Shown piece by piece: positions 16,627 to 27,200 of a DNA stretch of 64,000 nucleotides. Source of the DNA: a virus. Below the pieces are notes generated by a model, which saw only the letters and a program-made list of their open reading frames with translations, ran no database searches and had not been told where the DNA came from. Each line of letters begins with the position of its first letter. Position 1 is the stretch's first letter. The stretch spans positions 1 to 64,000 of IMG/VR virus record IMGVR_UViG_3300043548_000091, one strand, 5' to 3'. The position numbers and the translations under genes were made by a program.

Positions 16627-16655
16627 TTGCCTCTGAGAACCCCCCATGATACTAT
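16627..16655 (+). promoter_or_regulatory. candidate sigma-70 promoter before the ejection-protein genes
   Basis: TTGCCT at 16627-16632, a 17-base spacer and TACTAT at 16650-16655, with TG at 16647-16648 giving an extended -10. It lies in the only gap of this stretch (57 bases), directly after the previous stop and before the ATG at 16684. Spacing is optimal; activity is inferred. Confidence 0.5.
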
Positions 16656-16683
16656 CGACTAACCCCTTTCCCGTGAGGCGCTC

Positions 16684-18066
16684 ATGAGCCTGAAACTTGC
16701 CGCCCAGCACCTTGCAAGCAAGGGTCGGGGCCCTGACACCACCCTCGTTCACATGGCCCCGCAAGAAGTTGCAGGGCTTCAAGCACTGGCGCGTGCACAC
16801 GGCGGCACGCTGACCACCAACCCTGACACTGGCCTGCCTGAAGCGGGCTTTCTTAAAGCCATTCTTCCAATCGTTGCTGGTGCAGCGCTCGGCCCTGCCG
16901 GTCTTGGTTTGACTGCAATGCAAGCAGGTCTTGCAGCAGGCGCGCTGGGTACTGTTGCAACGGGCAGTTTGAAGCAGGGCCTGATGGCGGGTCTGGGCGC
17001 ATACGGTGGCGCAGGCTTGATGGGTTCGGTGATGGGCACTGGTAACGCGGCAGCAAGTGGAATGGCCGCAGGAGAAGCGGCGGGTGCAGGCGCGGCTGAA
17101 GCCGCAGCACAAATGACTCCCACTATGGGTGGCGTTGCCCCGCAAGGTATTGGTATGCCGATGTCTGCGGAAGCAGAGTTTGCTGGCACACTTTCTCCGG
17201 AAACGCAAAGTTTACTGAACCGGTACCCAGCACCAATTGCCCCTGCCGCACCTGCTGCATCGGTGACTGACCCAGTCACTCGGATGAACATGCAAGTTGC
17301 ACCGGGAGCGCCTACGGTTATGAACAGCCCCGCATACGACCCGTCGATGGGCGTGCGCACAGTGCCCTATGAGCAGATGAAAGCTGCGGGATTGGGCGAT
17401 GAGGCCATTCGACAAAGCGCTACCGAGTACGGTGCCAACATGAAAGGCTTTGCGCAGAATCCGTTCTCACAGGCCACCCAGCAGGCAATGGCAAGTCCTG
17501 TCAGCACGGGCATCAAAGCAATTGCCGACAAACCCGAGTTGTTGTTCAACAAAGAGAACCTCAAGTACGGTGCCGCTGCACTTGCGCCCGTCATGTTCCA
17601 AGAGCCGGAGAAGCGCGCTGGGTATACGGGTGGCGGACCCAACCCCTACGCGTACGAATACGATCCGGGCCGTCAGGCATACACGCCTTCGGCGGGTTCT
17701 TCGGAGCAAGCATATTTCAGGCCGCGCTACAACATGATGGCGGATGGCGGCCTTGCCGCGCTGTCTGGCGGTGGTGCCTCGCACCTTGGCGATTACTCCG
17801 ATGGTGGCCGACTGCTGCGCGGTCCCGGTGATGGCGTGAGCGATGACATCCCTGCCACGATTGCAGACAAGCGCCCGGCGCGCTTGGCCGATGGTGAGTT
17901 TGTGGTGCCCGCAAGAATTGTTTCCGAGTTGGGCAACGGCTCGACTGATGCCGGTGCACGCAAGCTCTACGCAATGATGGACCGCGTGCAGAAGAATCGC
18001 AGCAAGACTGTAGGCAAGAACAAGGTGGCGGTGGATAGCCGCTCTGAGAAGCTGCTGCCCGCATGA
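16684..18066 (+). CDS. probable ejection (internal virion) protein
   Basis: 460 residues starting MSLKLAAQHLASKGRGPDTTLVHMAPQEVAGLQALA. A long Gly/Ala-rich hydrophobic stretch at 55-145 (AGAALGPAGLGLTAMQAGLAAGALG) is followed by a Pro-rich linker. The conserved end is YSDGGRLLRGPGDGVSDDIPATI, then ADGEFVVPARIVSELG. First gene after the candidate promoter, and the first of three such proteins before the giant protein. Membrane-active segments plus position fit a protein injected with DNA. Confidence 0.6.
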   Translation: MSLKLAAQHLASKGRGPDTTLVHMAPQEVAGLQALARAHGGTLTTNPDTGLPEAGFLKAILPIVAGAALGPAGLGLTAMQAGLAAGALGTVATGSLKQGLMAGLGAYGGAGLMGSVMGTGNAAASGMAAGEAAGAGAAEAAAQMTPTMGGVAPQGIGMPMSAEAEFAGTLSPETQSLLNRYPAPIAPAAPAASVTDPVTRMNMQVAPGAPTVMNSPAYDPSMGVRTVPYEQMKAAGLGDEAIRQSATEYGANMKGFAQNPFSQATQQAMASPVSTGIKAIADKPELLFNKENLKYGAAALAPVMFQEPEKRAGYTGGGPNPYAYEYDPGRQAYTPSAGSSEQAYFRPRYNMMADGGLAALSGGGASHLGDYSDGGRLLRGPGDGVSDDIPATIADKRPARLADGEFVVPARIVSELGNGSTDAGARKLYAMMDRVQKNRSKTVGKNKVAVDSRSEKLLPA

Positions 18067-18527
18067 CGGTCCAGTACGCCATCGAAGACCCCGCGACCTT
18101 TATCGAGGAATTCAAAGTGCTCGCGCCCGCTCACTACGAAGAGTTGTGCGTGACCAAGGACTTCCCGATGGACCCGGACCTTGAGGCGTATGGCAGGCTG
18201 CATGTGGCAGGCATGCTCAAGTGTGTGACGGCGCGCGACGATGAGGAACTGGTGGGTTACGCCATCTTCATTGTTCAGCCCCATCTGCACTACAGGTCTT
18301 GCAAGACGGCATTTGAGGATTTGTATTTCCTCAAGAAGACACATCGACTGGGCCGCACGGGCATCCGGCTGTTCCAGTTCGCAGAAGAAGCGCTTCGCGC
18401 AGAAGGGGTGCACCGCATCATCTTCCACACGAAGGTGCATTTGGACAACTCGCGGCTGTTTGAGTACTTGGGCTACAAGCACACGGACAAGCTGTACACG
18501 AAAATTTTGAGTACGGAGTCAGTATGA
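18063..18527 (+). CDS. GNAT-family N-acetyltransferase
   Basis: 154 residues, start coupled to the previous stop (ATGA). The fold order is visible: EELVGYAIFIVQPHLHYRSCKTAFEDLYFLKKTHRLGRTGIRLFQFAEEALRAEG carries the acceptor strand, the R/Q-x2-G-x-G/A-like acetyl-CoA loop (HRLGRTGIRL) and the following helix, then VHLDNSRLFEYLGYKH. Placed among ejection proteins it could acetylate a virion or host protein early, or simply be a passenger. Substrate unknown. Confidence 0.78.
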   Translation: MTVQYAIEDPATFIEEFKVLAPAHYEELCVTKDFPMDPDLEAYGRLHVAGMLKCVTARDDEELVGYAIFIVQPHLHYRSCKTAFEDLYFLKKTHRLGRTGIRLFQFAEEALRAEGVHRIIFHTKVHLDNSRLFEYLGYKHTDKLYTKILSTESV

Positions 18528-19462
18528 GCTACTCACGGAAACAGCTTGAAGCGTTTGGCGAACCTCTTGGCGAGTGCGTCACGCGTAAGCGTGAGGATGG
18601 CCGTTACATCTGCGGTGGTGGCGGTAGCAGCGCGCCGCCCGAGAAAACCACGCAGGTCACGGACCTGCCGGACTGGGCCAAGCCGTCAGCGCAAAAACTG
18701 CTGGGCAAGGCCGAGGCACTCACGGACATCAACGCCAATCCGTACCAGCAGTACCGGGGCGAGCGCATCGCAGGCTTTACCCCGCTGCAACAGCAAGCGT
18801 TCACGGGTGTTTCGCAGATGGACGCGGGCCCGGAAGGTTTTGCCCGGCAGGTGGGCGGCTACATGTCGCCGTTCATGCAGAACGTGGTGGACCGCGAAAA
18901 GCTCGAAGCCGCCCGTGCTTCTCAAATGCTGGGTCAGCAGCAGCAGGCGCAGGCTACTCAGGCAGGTGCGTTTGGTGGCTATCGTGAAGGCATTCAACGT
19001 GCCGAGCGCGAGCGCGGGCTTCGCAGCCAACTGCAAGACATCCAGTCTAGGGGTCTGCAAGCCGCATACGACCGCGCAGCGGACCAGTTCCGTACCGGCA
19101 TCACGCAGGGTCTGGCCGTGGGCCAGCAGCAAGCCGCGCTGGGCAGTCAGCAACAGCAGCTTGAGCAAGGTCGCCTGAGCCAGCAGTATCAGGACTTCCA
19201 GAACCAGCAGCGCTTCCCGTACCAGCAGTTGGAGTTCATGTCCAACATCCTGCGCGGCACCCCCATGGGCTCGGTGCAGAGCCTGTATAACCCGACGCCC
19301 ACTTTCGGTTCGCAACTGATTGGCGCGGGCACTGCTGCGCTGGGTGCGTCTCGTCTGCTCGGGGCCAAGGAAGGCGGCATTATGGACGCAGAGGTCAAAC
19401 CTGCGAAGAAGAAAAAAGGCAAGCCTGCGGGCCTTGCCGAACTGGCCATGACCAAGATTTGA
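18524..19462 (+). CDS. Gln-rich internal virion protein
   Basis: 312 residues, start overlapping the acetyltransferase stop. LPDWAKPSAQKLLGKAEALTD, then YQQYRGERIAGFTPLQQQAF, and a long Gln/Ala helix region around 120-240 (GQQQQAQATQAGAFGGYREGIQ). Ends with a Lys-rich tail (KPAKKKKGKPAGL). This recurring phage protein is usually next to ejection proteins, and the helical Gln-rich body fits a core or channel component. Role inferred. Confidence 0.6.
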   Translation: MSYSRKQLEAFGEPLGECVTRKREDGRYICGGGGSSAPPEKTTQVTDLPDWAKPSAQKLLGKAEALTDINANPYQQYRGERIAGFTPLQQQAFTGVSQMDAGPEGFARQVGGYMSPFMQNVVDREKLEAARASQMLGQQQQAQATQAGAFGGYREGIQRAERERGLRSQLQDIQSRGLQAAYDRAADQFRTGITQGLAVGQQQAALGSQQQQLEQGRLSQQYQDFQNQQRFPYQQLEFMSNILRGTPMGSVQSLYNPTPTFGSQLIGAGTAALGASRLLGAKEGGIMDAEVKPAKKKKGKPAGLAELAMTKI

Positions 19463-19472
19463 GGGCCGCGCC

Positions 19473-21143
19473 ATGATGAACATCGAGCAGATCACCGCCC
19501 GGCTGGCCAAGCTGCCGGACCAAGCCTTGCAGCAGTATGCTGCGATGCACAAGAACGACCCCTACATCATTGCGCTGGCGGTCTCCGAGTCCAACCGTCG
19601 CAAGCAGATGCGCCAAGCCGCGCAGGGTGCGCAAGGCGAGATGGAGCAGCCCACGGTCGTGGACCAAGACATTGCCGAGATGGCTCCGGCCCCTGTTGCG
19701 CCGCAGCAAATGATGCCCGAGGACACTGGGATTGCGCAGCTTCCCGTGGGCGAGATGGAGTTTGCCGGTGGCGGCATCGTGGCGTTCGCTGACGGCGGCG
19801 ACGTGGAGCGGTATCAAAGCTCGGGGCTGGTGCAGCCGCAGCAACGCCCCGGGGAGAGCTTTGAAGACTTCCGTCGTCGGGCTTTTCAAGAGTCGTTGCT
19901 TGCAGAGCAGGCACGGCGACAGCGAGAGTACGAAGCCGCAGAAGCTGCGCGTCAGCGCGTGTTGGCGGAGCGAGGCGGTTCGGCTATTCCGCCCAGCCCC
20001 TATGGCATTCAGCGCGGGCCGTTGGTTCCTTCGGGAGTTACACCCGTGCCCGTGGCAACGCCCGCAGCCGCAACGTCAACTGCGCCTCAACCGGTGCGCA
20101 CGCCTGACCCGATGACGGCAGCGCAACCCACGACTAGCACCTACACCCGCACTGGCGGTGACCCGGGCCCCGGGCGCAGGCCGGAAGCTCCCACGACTGC
20201 GCGCGCCGAAGTTGACGCTGCGGGCACCACCCCTGCACGCACTGGGGTTCCCGGCATGGACGTTGGCCGAATGGTTCGCGATGCGTTGACCGCCGCAGGT
20301 CAAGAGAAAAACCCGTTTGCCACTGACCTGAAAGAAATTGGCGAGGCCAAAGTTCGCGCCAAGGAGGAAGAGGTCAAAGGGCTGGAGGCAATTCAGAAAC
20401 AGTTTGCCGACATCTACAAGGGCCGCAAGGAGCGCCTTGACACTCGCGAAGGCGAGCTTGGCAAGATGAAGGACCAGCAACAAGGGCTGGCGTTGCTGCA
20501 AGCGGGCGCGGCGATGATGACCACCACCGGTGGTATCGGCAAAGCGCTGGGCAAAGGCGTGCAGGTGGGCTCCGAGCAGTACGCTGCTGGGCTGGAGAAG
20601 CTGCAAGCGGCCAAGGACAAGATTGTCGAAGCGCGCGATCGGCTGGAGGAAATTGAAGCCCAGCGCAACGAGTTGTCTGCCCGCGAATTGAACCGCGCCC
20701 GTAACGAGGTCAAACAGACCGGCATTTCTGCCCGAGAAGACTTGGTCAAGTCGAACATGCAGATGTACGGCGTCAACCGCGAGACCGCCATGAAAATGGT
20801 GGACATGCAGGTCCGTGTCGGCACGACGCAAATGGAGATCGCCAGCCGTGAGCGCGTGGCTGCCACGTCGGCTGCTGCGGCAGCCCGTAACCCACAGCTT
20901 GAAGTGCTGCGCGCAATCACCAGCGATCCGAAACTACTGCAAACCTACCAAGCCATGCACGGCTCCAAGTCGAGCATCATGGATGAGTACACTAAATTTC
21001 TTAAAGAGAACCCGACGCTTATGGGCGACGAGCAAAAGGCGCTGGCAGCGTTCTTGCGGGCAAAAGGTGTGTTGGGCGGTATGGGTGCGAGTGCACCCGC
21101 TGCTGGGCAAGGTGGCGGAACCGTGTTGCCTCGTAAGGATTAA
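19473..21143 (+). CDS. internal virion / ejection protein with coiled coils
   Basis: 556 residues from ATG 19473 (a second ATG follows). MNIEQITARLAKLPDQALQQYAAMHKNDPYI is a well-conserved start. A Pro/Thr-rich linker (about 180-260) leads to long charged coiled coils (KVRAKEEEVKGLEAIQKQFADIYKGRKERLD) around a Gly/Ala segment (GLALLQAGAAMMTTTGGIGKALG) reminiscent of ejection-protein membrane segments. Ends just before a promoter- and hairpin-containing gap. Confidence 0.6.
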   Translation: MMNIEQITARLAKLPDQALQQYAAMHKNDPYIIALAVSESNRRKQMRQAAQGAQGEMEQPTVVDQDIAEMAPAPVAPQQMMPEDTGIAQLPVGEMEFAGGGIVAFADGGDVERYQSSGLVQPQQRPGESFEDFRRRAFQESLLAEQARRQREYEAAEAARQRVLAERGGSAIPPSPYGIQRGPLVPSGVTPVPVATPAAATSTAPQPVRTPDPMTAAQPTTSTYTRTGGDPGPGRRPEAPTTARAEVDAAGTTPARTGVPGMDVGRMVRDALTAAGQEKNPFATDLKEIGEAKVRAKEEEVKGLEAIQKQFADIYKGRKERLDTREGELGKMKDQQQGLALLQAGAAMMTTTGGIGKALGKGVQVGSEQYAAGLEKLQAAKDKIVEARDRLEEIEAQRNELSARELNRARNEVKQTGISAREDLVKSNMQMYGVNRETAMKMVDMQVRVGTTQMEIASRERVAATSAAAAARNPQLEVLRAITSDPKLLQTYQAMHGSKSSIMDEYTKFLKENPTLMGDEQKALAAFLRAKGVLGGMGASAPAAGQGGGTVLPRKD

Positions 21144-21155
21144 GCTGCGTACAAT
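21126..21155 (+). promoter_or_regulatory. candidate promoter for the giant gene
   Basis: TTGCCT at 21126-21131 (inside the end of the preceding gene) and TACAAT at 21150-21155, spacer 18. The -35 hexamer is identical to that of the candidate at 16627. A start site would fall near 21162, at the hairpin described next. Inferred. Confidence 0.4.
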
Positions 21156-21159
21156 CTAA

Positions 21160-21190
21160 GCGCTGTCTGCCCGGCCCAGACAGCGCATTT
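21160..21190 (+). terminator. hairpin with short T-run before the giant gene
   Basis: Perfect 10-base stem: GCGCTGTCTG at 21160-21169 pairs with CAGACAGCGC at 21177-21186 around a 7-base loop, followed by ATTTTCT. It can end transcripts of the ejection genes, although the T-run is short. If the promoter just upstream is real, the same hairpin would form the 5' end of the giant mRNA instead. Confidence 0.6.
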
Positions 21191-21217
21191 TCTCAGGCCG
21201 ACACAATTCGACTCGCT

Positions 21218-24200
21218 ATGGCACAGTACATCACGCTCCCCAACGGTAGTTTGTTTGAAATCCGGAAAGGCGAGTCGCGAGAAACTGCCCTTGCCAAAGC
21301 GATCGAGCAGTACCCTGAAGCGTTTGGATTCGGCCCGCAAAAAGCTGCGGAGCAGCCGCAGTCTGGCTTCACCCCCGCGCTCAAGTCTGGCTACTCCGAA
21401 CTGAAGTCGGGCATCGCCGCCCTTGCCGGACGTACCGGCATCATGGACCAAGAAGCGGCGGAGAAGTACATCAAAGAGCAGGAGGCGTACCAGCAGCGCA
21501 CCTTCAAGCCCACCGCCACCTTTGGTGAAGCGCCTGTCACCAAGACTCTGGAACTGCTGGGCGGTTCGTTGCCGTATATGGCAGCGCCGGTGGTTGCTGG
21601 CGGCGCTGTGGCGCTGACGCCTTTGACGGGTACTGCCGCCACCATTGCTGGACTTGGCGCAGCAGGCGCGGCGTCTGCCGGACAGTTCACGGGCTCCAAC
21701 CTGCGCAGGCAGATGGAGGAAGGCAAGGCCCTTGGGGAAACTGAACTGGGCGCTGCTGCTGCCGCCGCGCTTCCGCAGGCCGCGCTGGACATGGTCAGCT
21801 TCCGCATGATCCCCGGCATCCGCCAGCTTTTCACCACGGCAGGCAAAGAGATCGCCCCGGCAGCCGCCAAGCGCATCGCCGAGCAAGGCGTCAAGGATAT
21901 TGCCAAGGACTACACGCTTGCCACCGGCAAGGCCATGACCGCCGAAGGTCTGACCGAAGCTGGCCAACAAGTTCTGGAGCGGATGCAGGCAGGCTTGAGC
22001 CTGACCGATGAAAAGGCCCGTTCCGAGTACATCGACAGCCTGATTGGTGGCGCGGTGCTGGGTGGCGTGTTGTCGCCCGCTGGCCGCTATGTGGAGCGTC
22101 GAGGCGAAGCAGCCAAGCAAGAAGCCGAGCGCCTGCAAAAGGCGCAGGAAGTGCGCGCTCAGGAAGAGGCACGTCGTGCTTCTCCGGAAGGGCAGGCCGC
22201 GTTTGTCCAAGACTACGACGCCCGATCTGCGCGGCTGACCGAACTCAAGGCGGTGCCCAAGCCCGGCAAAGACGCCACTCCTTTAGAGCGCGCCGAATAC
22301 GCGGAAGTCAAAAAGGAGCGCGCCAAACTTGAGGCCCAGTTGACCCGAGACGCCTCCGCGTACAAGACGGCCAAAGCTGCTGTGCAGCAGGCCATGCGCA
22401 CCGATCCGGAGGCAGCAGCCAAGCTGGCGGAAATCGAGGGTACGGCCACCGCCGACGCCCAGACCCAGCCCTATTTTGTTGAGCCCCAAGGCACGCTGCC
22501 CGGCATGGAGGCTGTGCCCTCGGCGGCTGCGCCCGCCGCCGAGGCGGAGTTTGTGGACTACGCGTCCCAGATTCGCAACCTCGAAGGCAGGCTGGACGAC
22601 CTGCGCACGCAGGCCCAGAGCACCACATCGCTGGACGAAAAGCTGGCATTGAACCAGCAGTACGAGAAGATTAAAGCCGCGCTGCGTGACGCGGAGTTGG
22701 CCAAGAAGGAACAGGACAAGGCCGCCGCCGGGCCCGAGGGCAAGATTGCTGCACTGCGCAAACGCATGGTCAAGGCGGAGGAAGATGGCGACATCACCGC
22801 ACAGGCGCGCATTGCCACGCAACTCAAGGAACTGGGCGTCACCGACCTGAGCGAAGTCGCCGCGCCGGAGCAGGGCACGATCCCGCTGGCCCCGTTCAAG
22901 ACCAAGGTTGAGGACCGCGCAGCCTACGCCGCCCGGGTGTTCCAGCCCGGCGCAGCCGACATCGAGGCGCAGGAACAAGAAGCGTTGGTGGAGGCCGAAC
23001 GGCAGCGGGAAGAGGCGGTCAAAGAGGCTGAGCGCGAGCGCAAGATTGCTCCCGAAGTTGTTGCACTGCGGCGCATCAAAGAAGCACAACGCCCTGTTTT
23101 TGCTGAAGGTGTGCAGCGTCAAGGCCAAGTCTCTGGCATGGTGGATAAGATTGTCGATGCCGCTTTGCGTACCGACGGTAAGGCCCCCGGACGGGTGATT
23201 TCCGGTGTGGCCCCCACGGATGTCAGCAAGGCCGACGCTCTTCGTGGTCAGCTTGCACTGGCGCGCGCTACGGACAACCGCCCCCGGGCGCAGGAGATCA
23301 TCGAGCAACTCAAGGCCATCGGAGAGTCCGAGGCCGACACGGGTGGTGACATCGAGGCAGGCCAGACGGTCAAAAAAGCCGGGGTTGAGGGCCGTCTGTC
23401 GGCTCAAACCATCATGGACAACCGCGTCACGCGCATGTCCCAGTCCCAAATGGCCGCCTTCAACAAGCTGGCCGACTACGTGCAGACCGTGCGGGAGGGT
23501 GACCAAAACGTCGCCGAGGCCAAGAAGCAGACCCTGCGCGACGCTGCCGAGCGCCTGAAAGACACCATCGTCGGGCTGGCGCTCAACGAGATGGACGCCC
23601 GCCGTGCGCAGGCCGGGCTGCCCGAACTGACCACGGAGAAGAAGCTGCTGGCGGTCAGCCGCCTGAACGGTGTGCTGAACGAAATGATTACTCGCGGAGC
23701 GGGGGTTTTTTCGCCGGAAGAAAAGGCGGCGACGCGCGGCACTTTGGTCCTTGGCAGCGCCGCGCCGCAGGGCGGTCAGAAGTCTGTGCGCGTCAACACG
23801 CCGTTCGACGACAAAGCGGCACAGGCGCAAGCGGCGCTAGAAGCTGCTGAAAAAGATGCAGCACCCAAGCTATCCGCCGCTAGAGCGCGGCGTGAAGAAC
23901 TGCGGGAACAACTGGCGCAGCCCAACGCCGATCAACGCGCTTTGGAACAGGCGTTAACTTACGATCCCGTGCTCAAAGATGCCGATGCCGCAGAACGCGC
24001 TGTGCAGGCGGCCCGACAAGCGCTGGCGGTTGTCAAACAGCAGCAACGCGAGTTCCTGTCTCGTAAGGGCAACCAGCCTGCGGGTGGTCCGGGCATGTTC
24101 AACAACTTCACGGCAGCCGCCAATGCGCTTCGTGCCCAGATGCGCAACGTGATTGACGAGGTCGGCGAGATCAAGGCCCCCGAGCCCCGCAAGGCTCCCC

Positions 24201-27200
24201 CGCTCAAGCCTCGCGTTTCCAACGAACTGCGCATGATGTTTCAAGGGCAGGAGCGCCCGGTCAATGAGCAGTTTGACGCCGCGTTTGACCGCGCCAAGTC
24301 CGATGAAGACTACCGCACGCTCAAAGAAATCCAGCGCGTGTACGGCAAGCTGTCTGATGCTGCCCGCGAAGAAGCTGTGGCGCAGGTGCGCCGCGTCGAG
24401 ACCGGCCAGCCGCTGGAGGTTCGTGGGGCCCTGAAAGACGAGCTTGCCGATCTGGCACGCGCCGGACAAAGCGATCAGGGGCAAGCCGAGATGTTCACGG
24501 GCGAGGACGAGCGCAGCATCTCCCGCGCCACGACTGCCAACTTCATGCGGTTCCTTAACAGCGCGGAAGTCAAGAAGCGCCGAATGCAGATCGACGAGGC
24601 GCGCAAGCAGGCCGAGTTCCAAGCCAAGCGCGCCGCCACGATTCAGAAGAAGATTGACGAGGAAGAGAAGAAGCAGCAGGACATGCTGGACAAGCTGGAG
24701 ATTGCCAAGAACAAGTCTCCGGTTGAAGCCGCGCGTGAGCGCCTTGCGTCCGTCACCGACAAAAACAAAGAGGCCGTTGCGCTGGCCAAACAGATTAATT
24801 CTCAACGCACGGTAATACGCATTCGTATGGCGTCCATGGTGCGCCAGATTTCCGACGCGTTGGATAAAGCCAAGAAGAAAGAAGCCGAGATTGAAGACCT
24901 TGTCGGCTACATCTTTAAGGAAGCCACGCTTGACCCCAATAACGCTGAGTATCAAAAGCGTCTAGGGGAGTTCTTGGATCAGCAGACTGCTGCGGCCAAG
25001 GCGGTTGAGTCTGTGGAGAAGGCGCTGGAGAAGGCCCGGGCCACCCAGACTCGCGTCATTGAGGACCATGCCAAAGACACGATCGACAACGCGCTGATCA
25101 GCGAAGGAGCCAAAGCCCAGCGCAAGATCGACAAGGCGGAGCAGGAACTCAAGGCCGCGCAGGAAGAAGAGGCTGGCGCACAGCGCCGCCTTGATGCTGT
25201 GCGCCAAGACATCAAGCCCCCGCGTCCCCAGACCCCCGCTGAAAAACTTGCCGAGCTGCCTGTCGAAGGCGTCACCCGCGTCTACCGCGACACGTCCGCG
25301 CCCGAGGTGCGGGCTAAGGTTGCTGCACTGCGCAAGACCATTGGCAAAGCCGAAGAGGCGCACGCCAAGGCCATGGAAAGCGGCGACGAAAAGGCGATGG
25401 AAGAGTCTATCAAGGCGATTGAGTCCGCGTACGACAAGATGTACGAGATTCTGGCTAACGCACCGGTCCGCCGCGAAGCGCAAATGTCGGCAGAAGAAGC
25501 CCGGGCATTTGAGGAATACGAAGCCGCACAGCGCGCGACGGTTGAGAAGACCATCAAACTTTTCCAAGAGAAGGCGGGCATCCCCCCGCTTAAGCTGACT
25601 GAGCGCCGAACTGTGGCGTCGGTCAAGAACGTCAAGACCGGGCGCGTCGAGACGCAGATCAAGAAGGAGTCGGTCGCGCAGCAGGAGAAGCGCGTCAAGG
25701 AAGAAGCTGTCACCGGCAAGTACCCGGCTCGTGCGCTGGAGGAGTTGGCCAAGGCCCGCGCTGAACTGAAGACGGTGCAGGACCAGATCGCCTATATCGA
25801 CGCCAATCCCGCAGCGCCGCGCAGCGAGGCCAAGGCACGTCAGACCGCAGCCCGCACCGCCGCTGTTGCCAAGCGCAAGGCGCTGGAGGCCAAGGTTGCC
25901 AACCTAACCAAGGCTCAGAAGGAAGTAGTGGCCGAGGCCCGTGTTGAGAAGGAGGCCGAGAAAGCGCTCAAGAAAGAGCGCCGCCGGATGCTGCGCGAGG
26001 ATGAATATGAGTTTTCTCGCGGTGCCGCCACCGAAGGCCAGACGGTTGCGCAACTTGAAAAAGCGCTCGATCGGGCTATTGGCGAGAAAGGGTTGGCTGC
26101 TCGGCGCATCAAGTTGTTTAGCTCAGTTGCTGATTTTTTTGCCTCCAAGGAAGCGTACGACTACGAGGGCGCAGACATTCCGTCCGACGCCAAGGCTTTT
26201 GTCAATCCGAAAAACGGCGACGTGTTTATGTTCGCCAACAACATTGCGGCAGACGAGTCCGTTGGCGTACTGCTACACGAGGTTGGGGTCCACATTGGCT
26301 TCAGAAAACTTTTTAGTGCCGCAAAGTTCAACGCGCTTGTGCAGTCGGTTAAAAACTGGGCTGCGCAAAAAGACGGGTCTTTGGAATCCAAGATTGCGCA
26401 ACGCGCGCTTGCGCGAGTTAAAGCGGCTGAAACTTCTGCGGAGCAATTTGATGAGGAGTTGTTGGCGTACGCGGTAGAAGAAGCCGTGAAAGCTGGTGTC
26501 AGTCCTTCTGCTTTAAAAAATGGCAGCCCTATTCAAAATTGGCTGCAACTTGTACTGGCGGCGTTGCGCAATGCCCTAACTGCGTTCGGCATCAATCCGA
26601 ACAAACTCACGTCTGGCGATCTGGTCAACATGGCCTACGGCGCGGCACAGCTTGAAATTCGTGGCACTTGGCACGGCAGTGACGCTAAATTTACCGCCTT
26701 TGATAGCAAGAAAGCAGGAGCAGGGGAGGGCGCGTTTGATCGGCGTTTTGACGGAACCAATAACTTAGGGCCCGGGCCATACACCACGCCGCAGCAAGAG
26801 TACGCAGAGTACTACCAGTATGCGGTACCGTTTGGTAAAGCTGCAAACGCAACCGGTTACGGTGACCGCAGCTATCAAGACTATCGCGCCTTGGATGAGC
26901 GCTTTATGGGGGCAAACAACGCCGAACTTACGCCTGACGAGCTACAGGCTAAGTTTGAATCGCGTTTGCTGAACGCCTATCTTAGAGGTGTTAATGCGGG
27001 AGAAAGCCTAAACCCCACACAAAACACGTCCGCGCAAAAACTGCTGGAGAAATTGACCGCTTCCGTTCGCACGCCTGCTGAGCAGGCAGCGGTAGCCACG
27101 CTGTCTTTGAATAATTTGCGTGGGCTTTCTGAGCGCCCGCCTATGGGCACCCTGTACCGGGCTTTGGATGACATGCCGCGTTCTCAAATTTACGAAGTAA

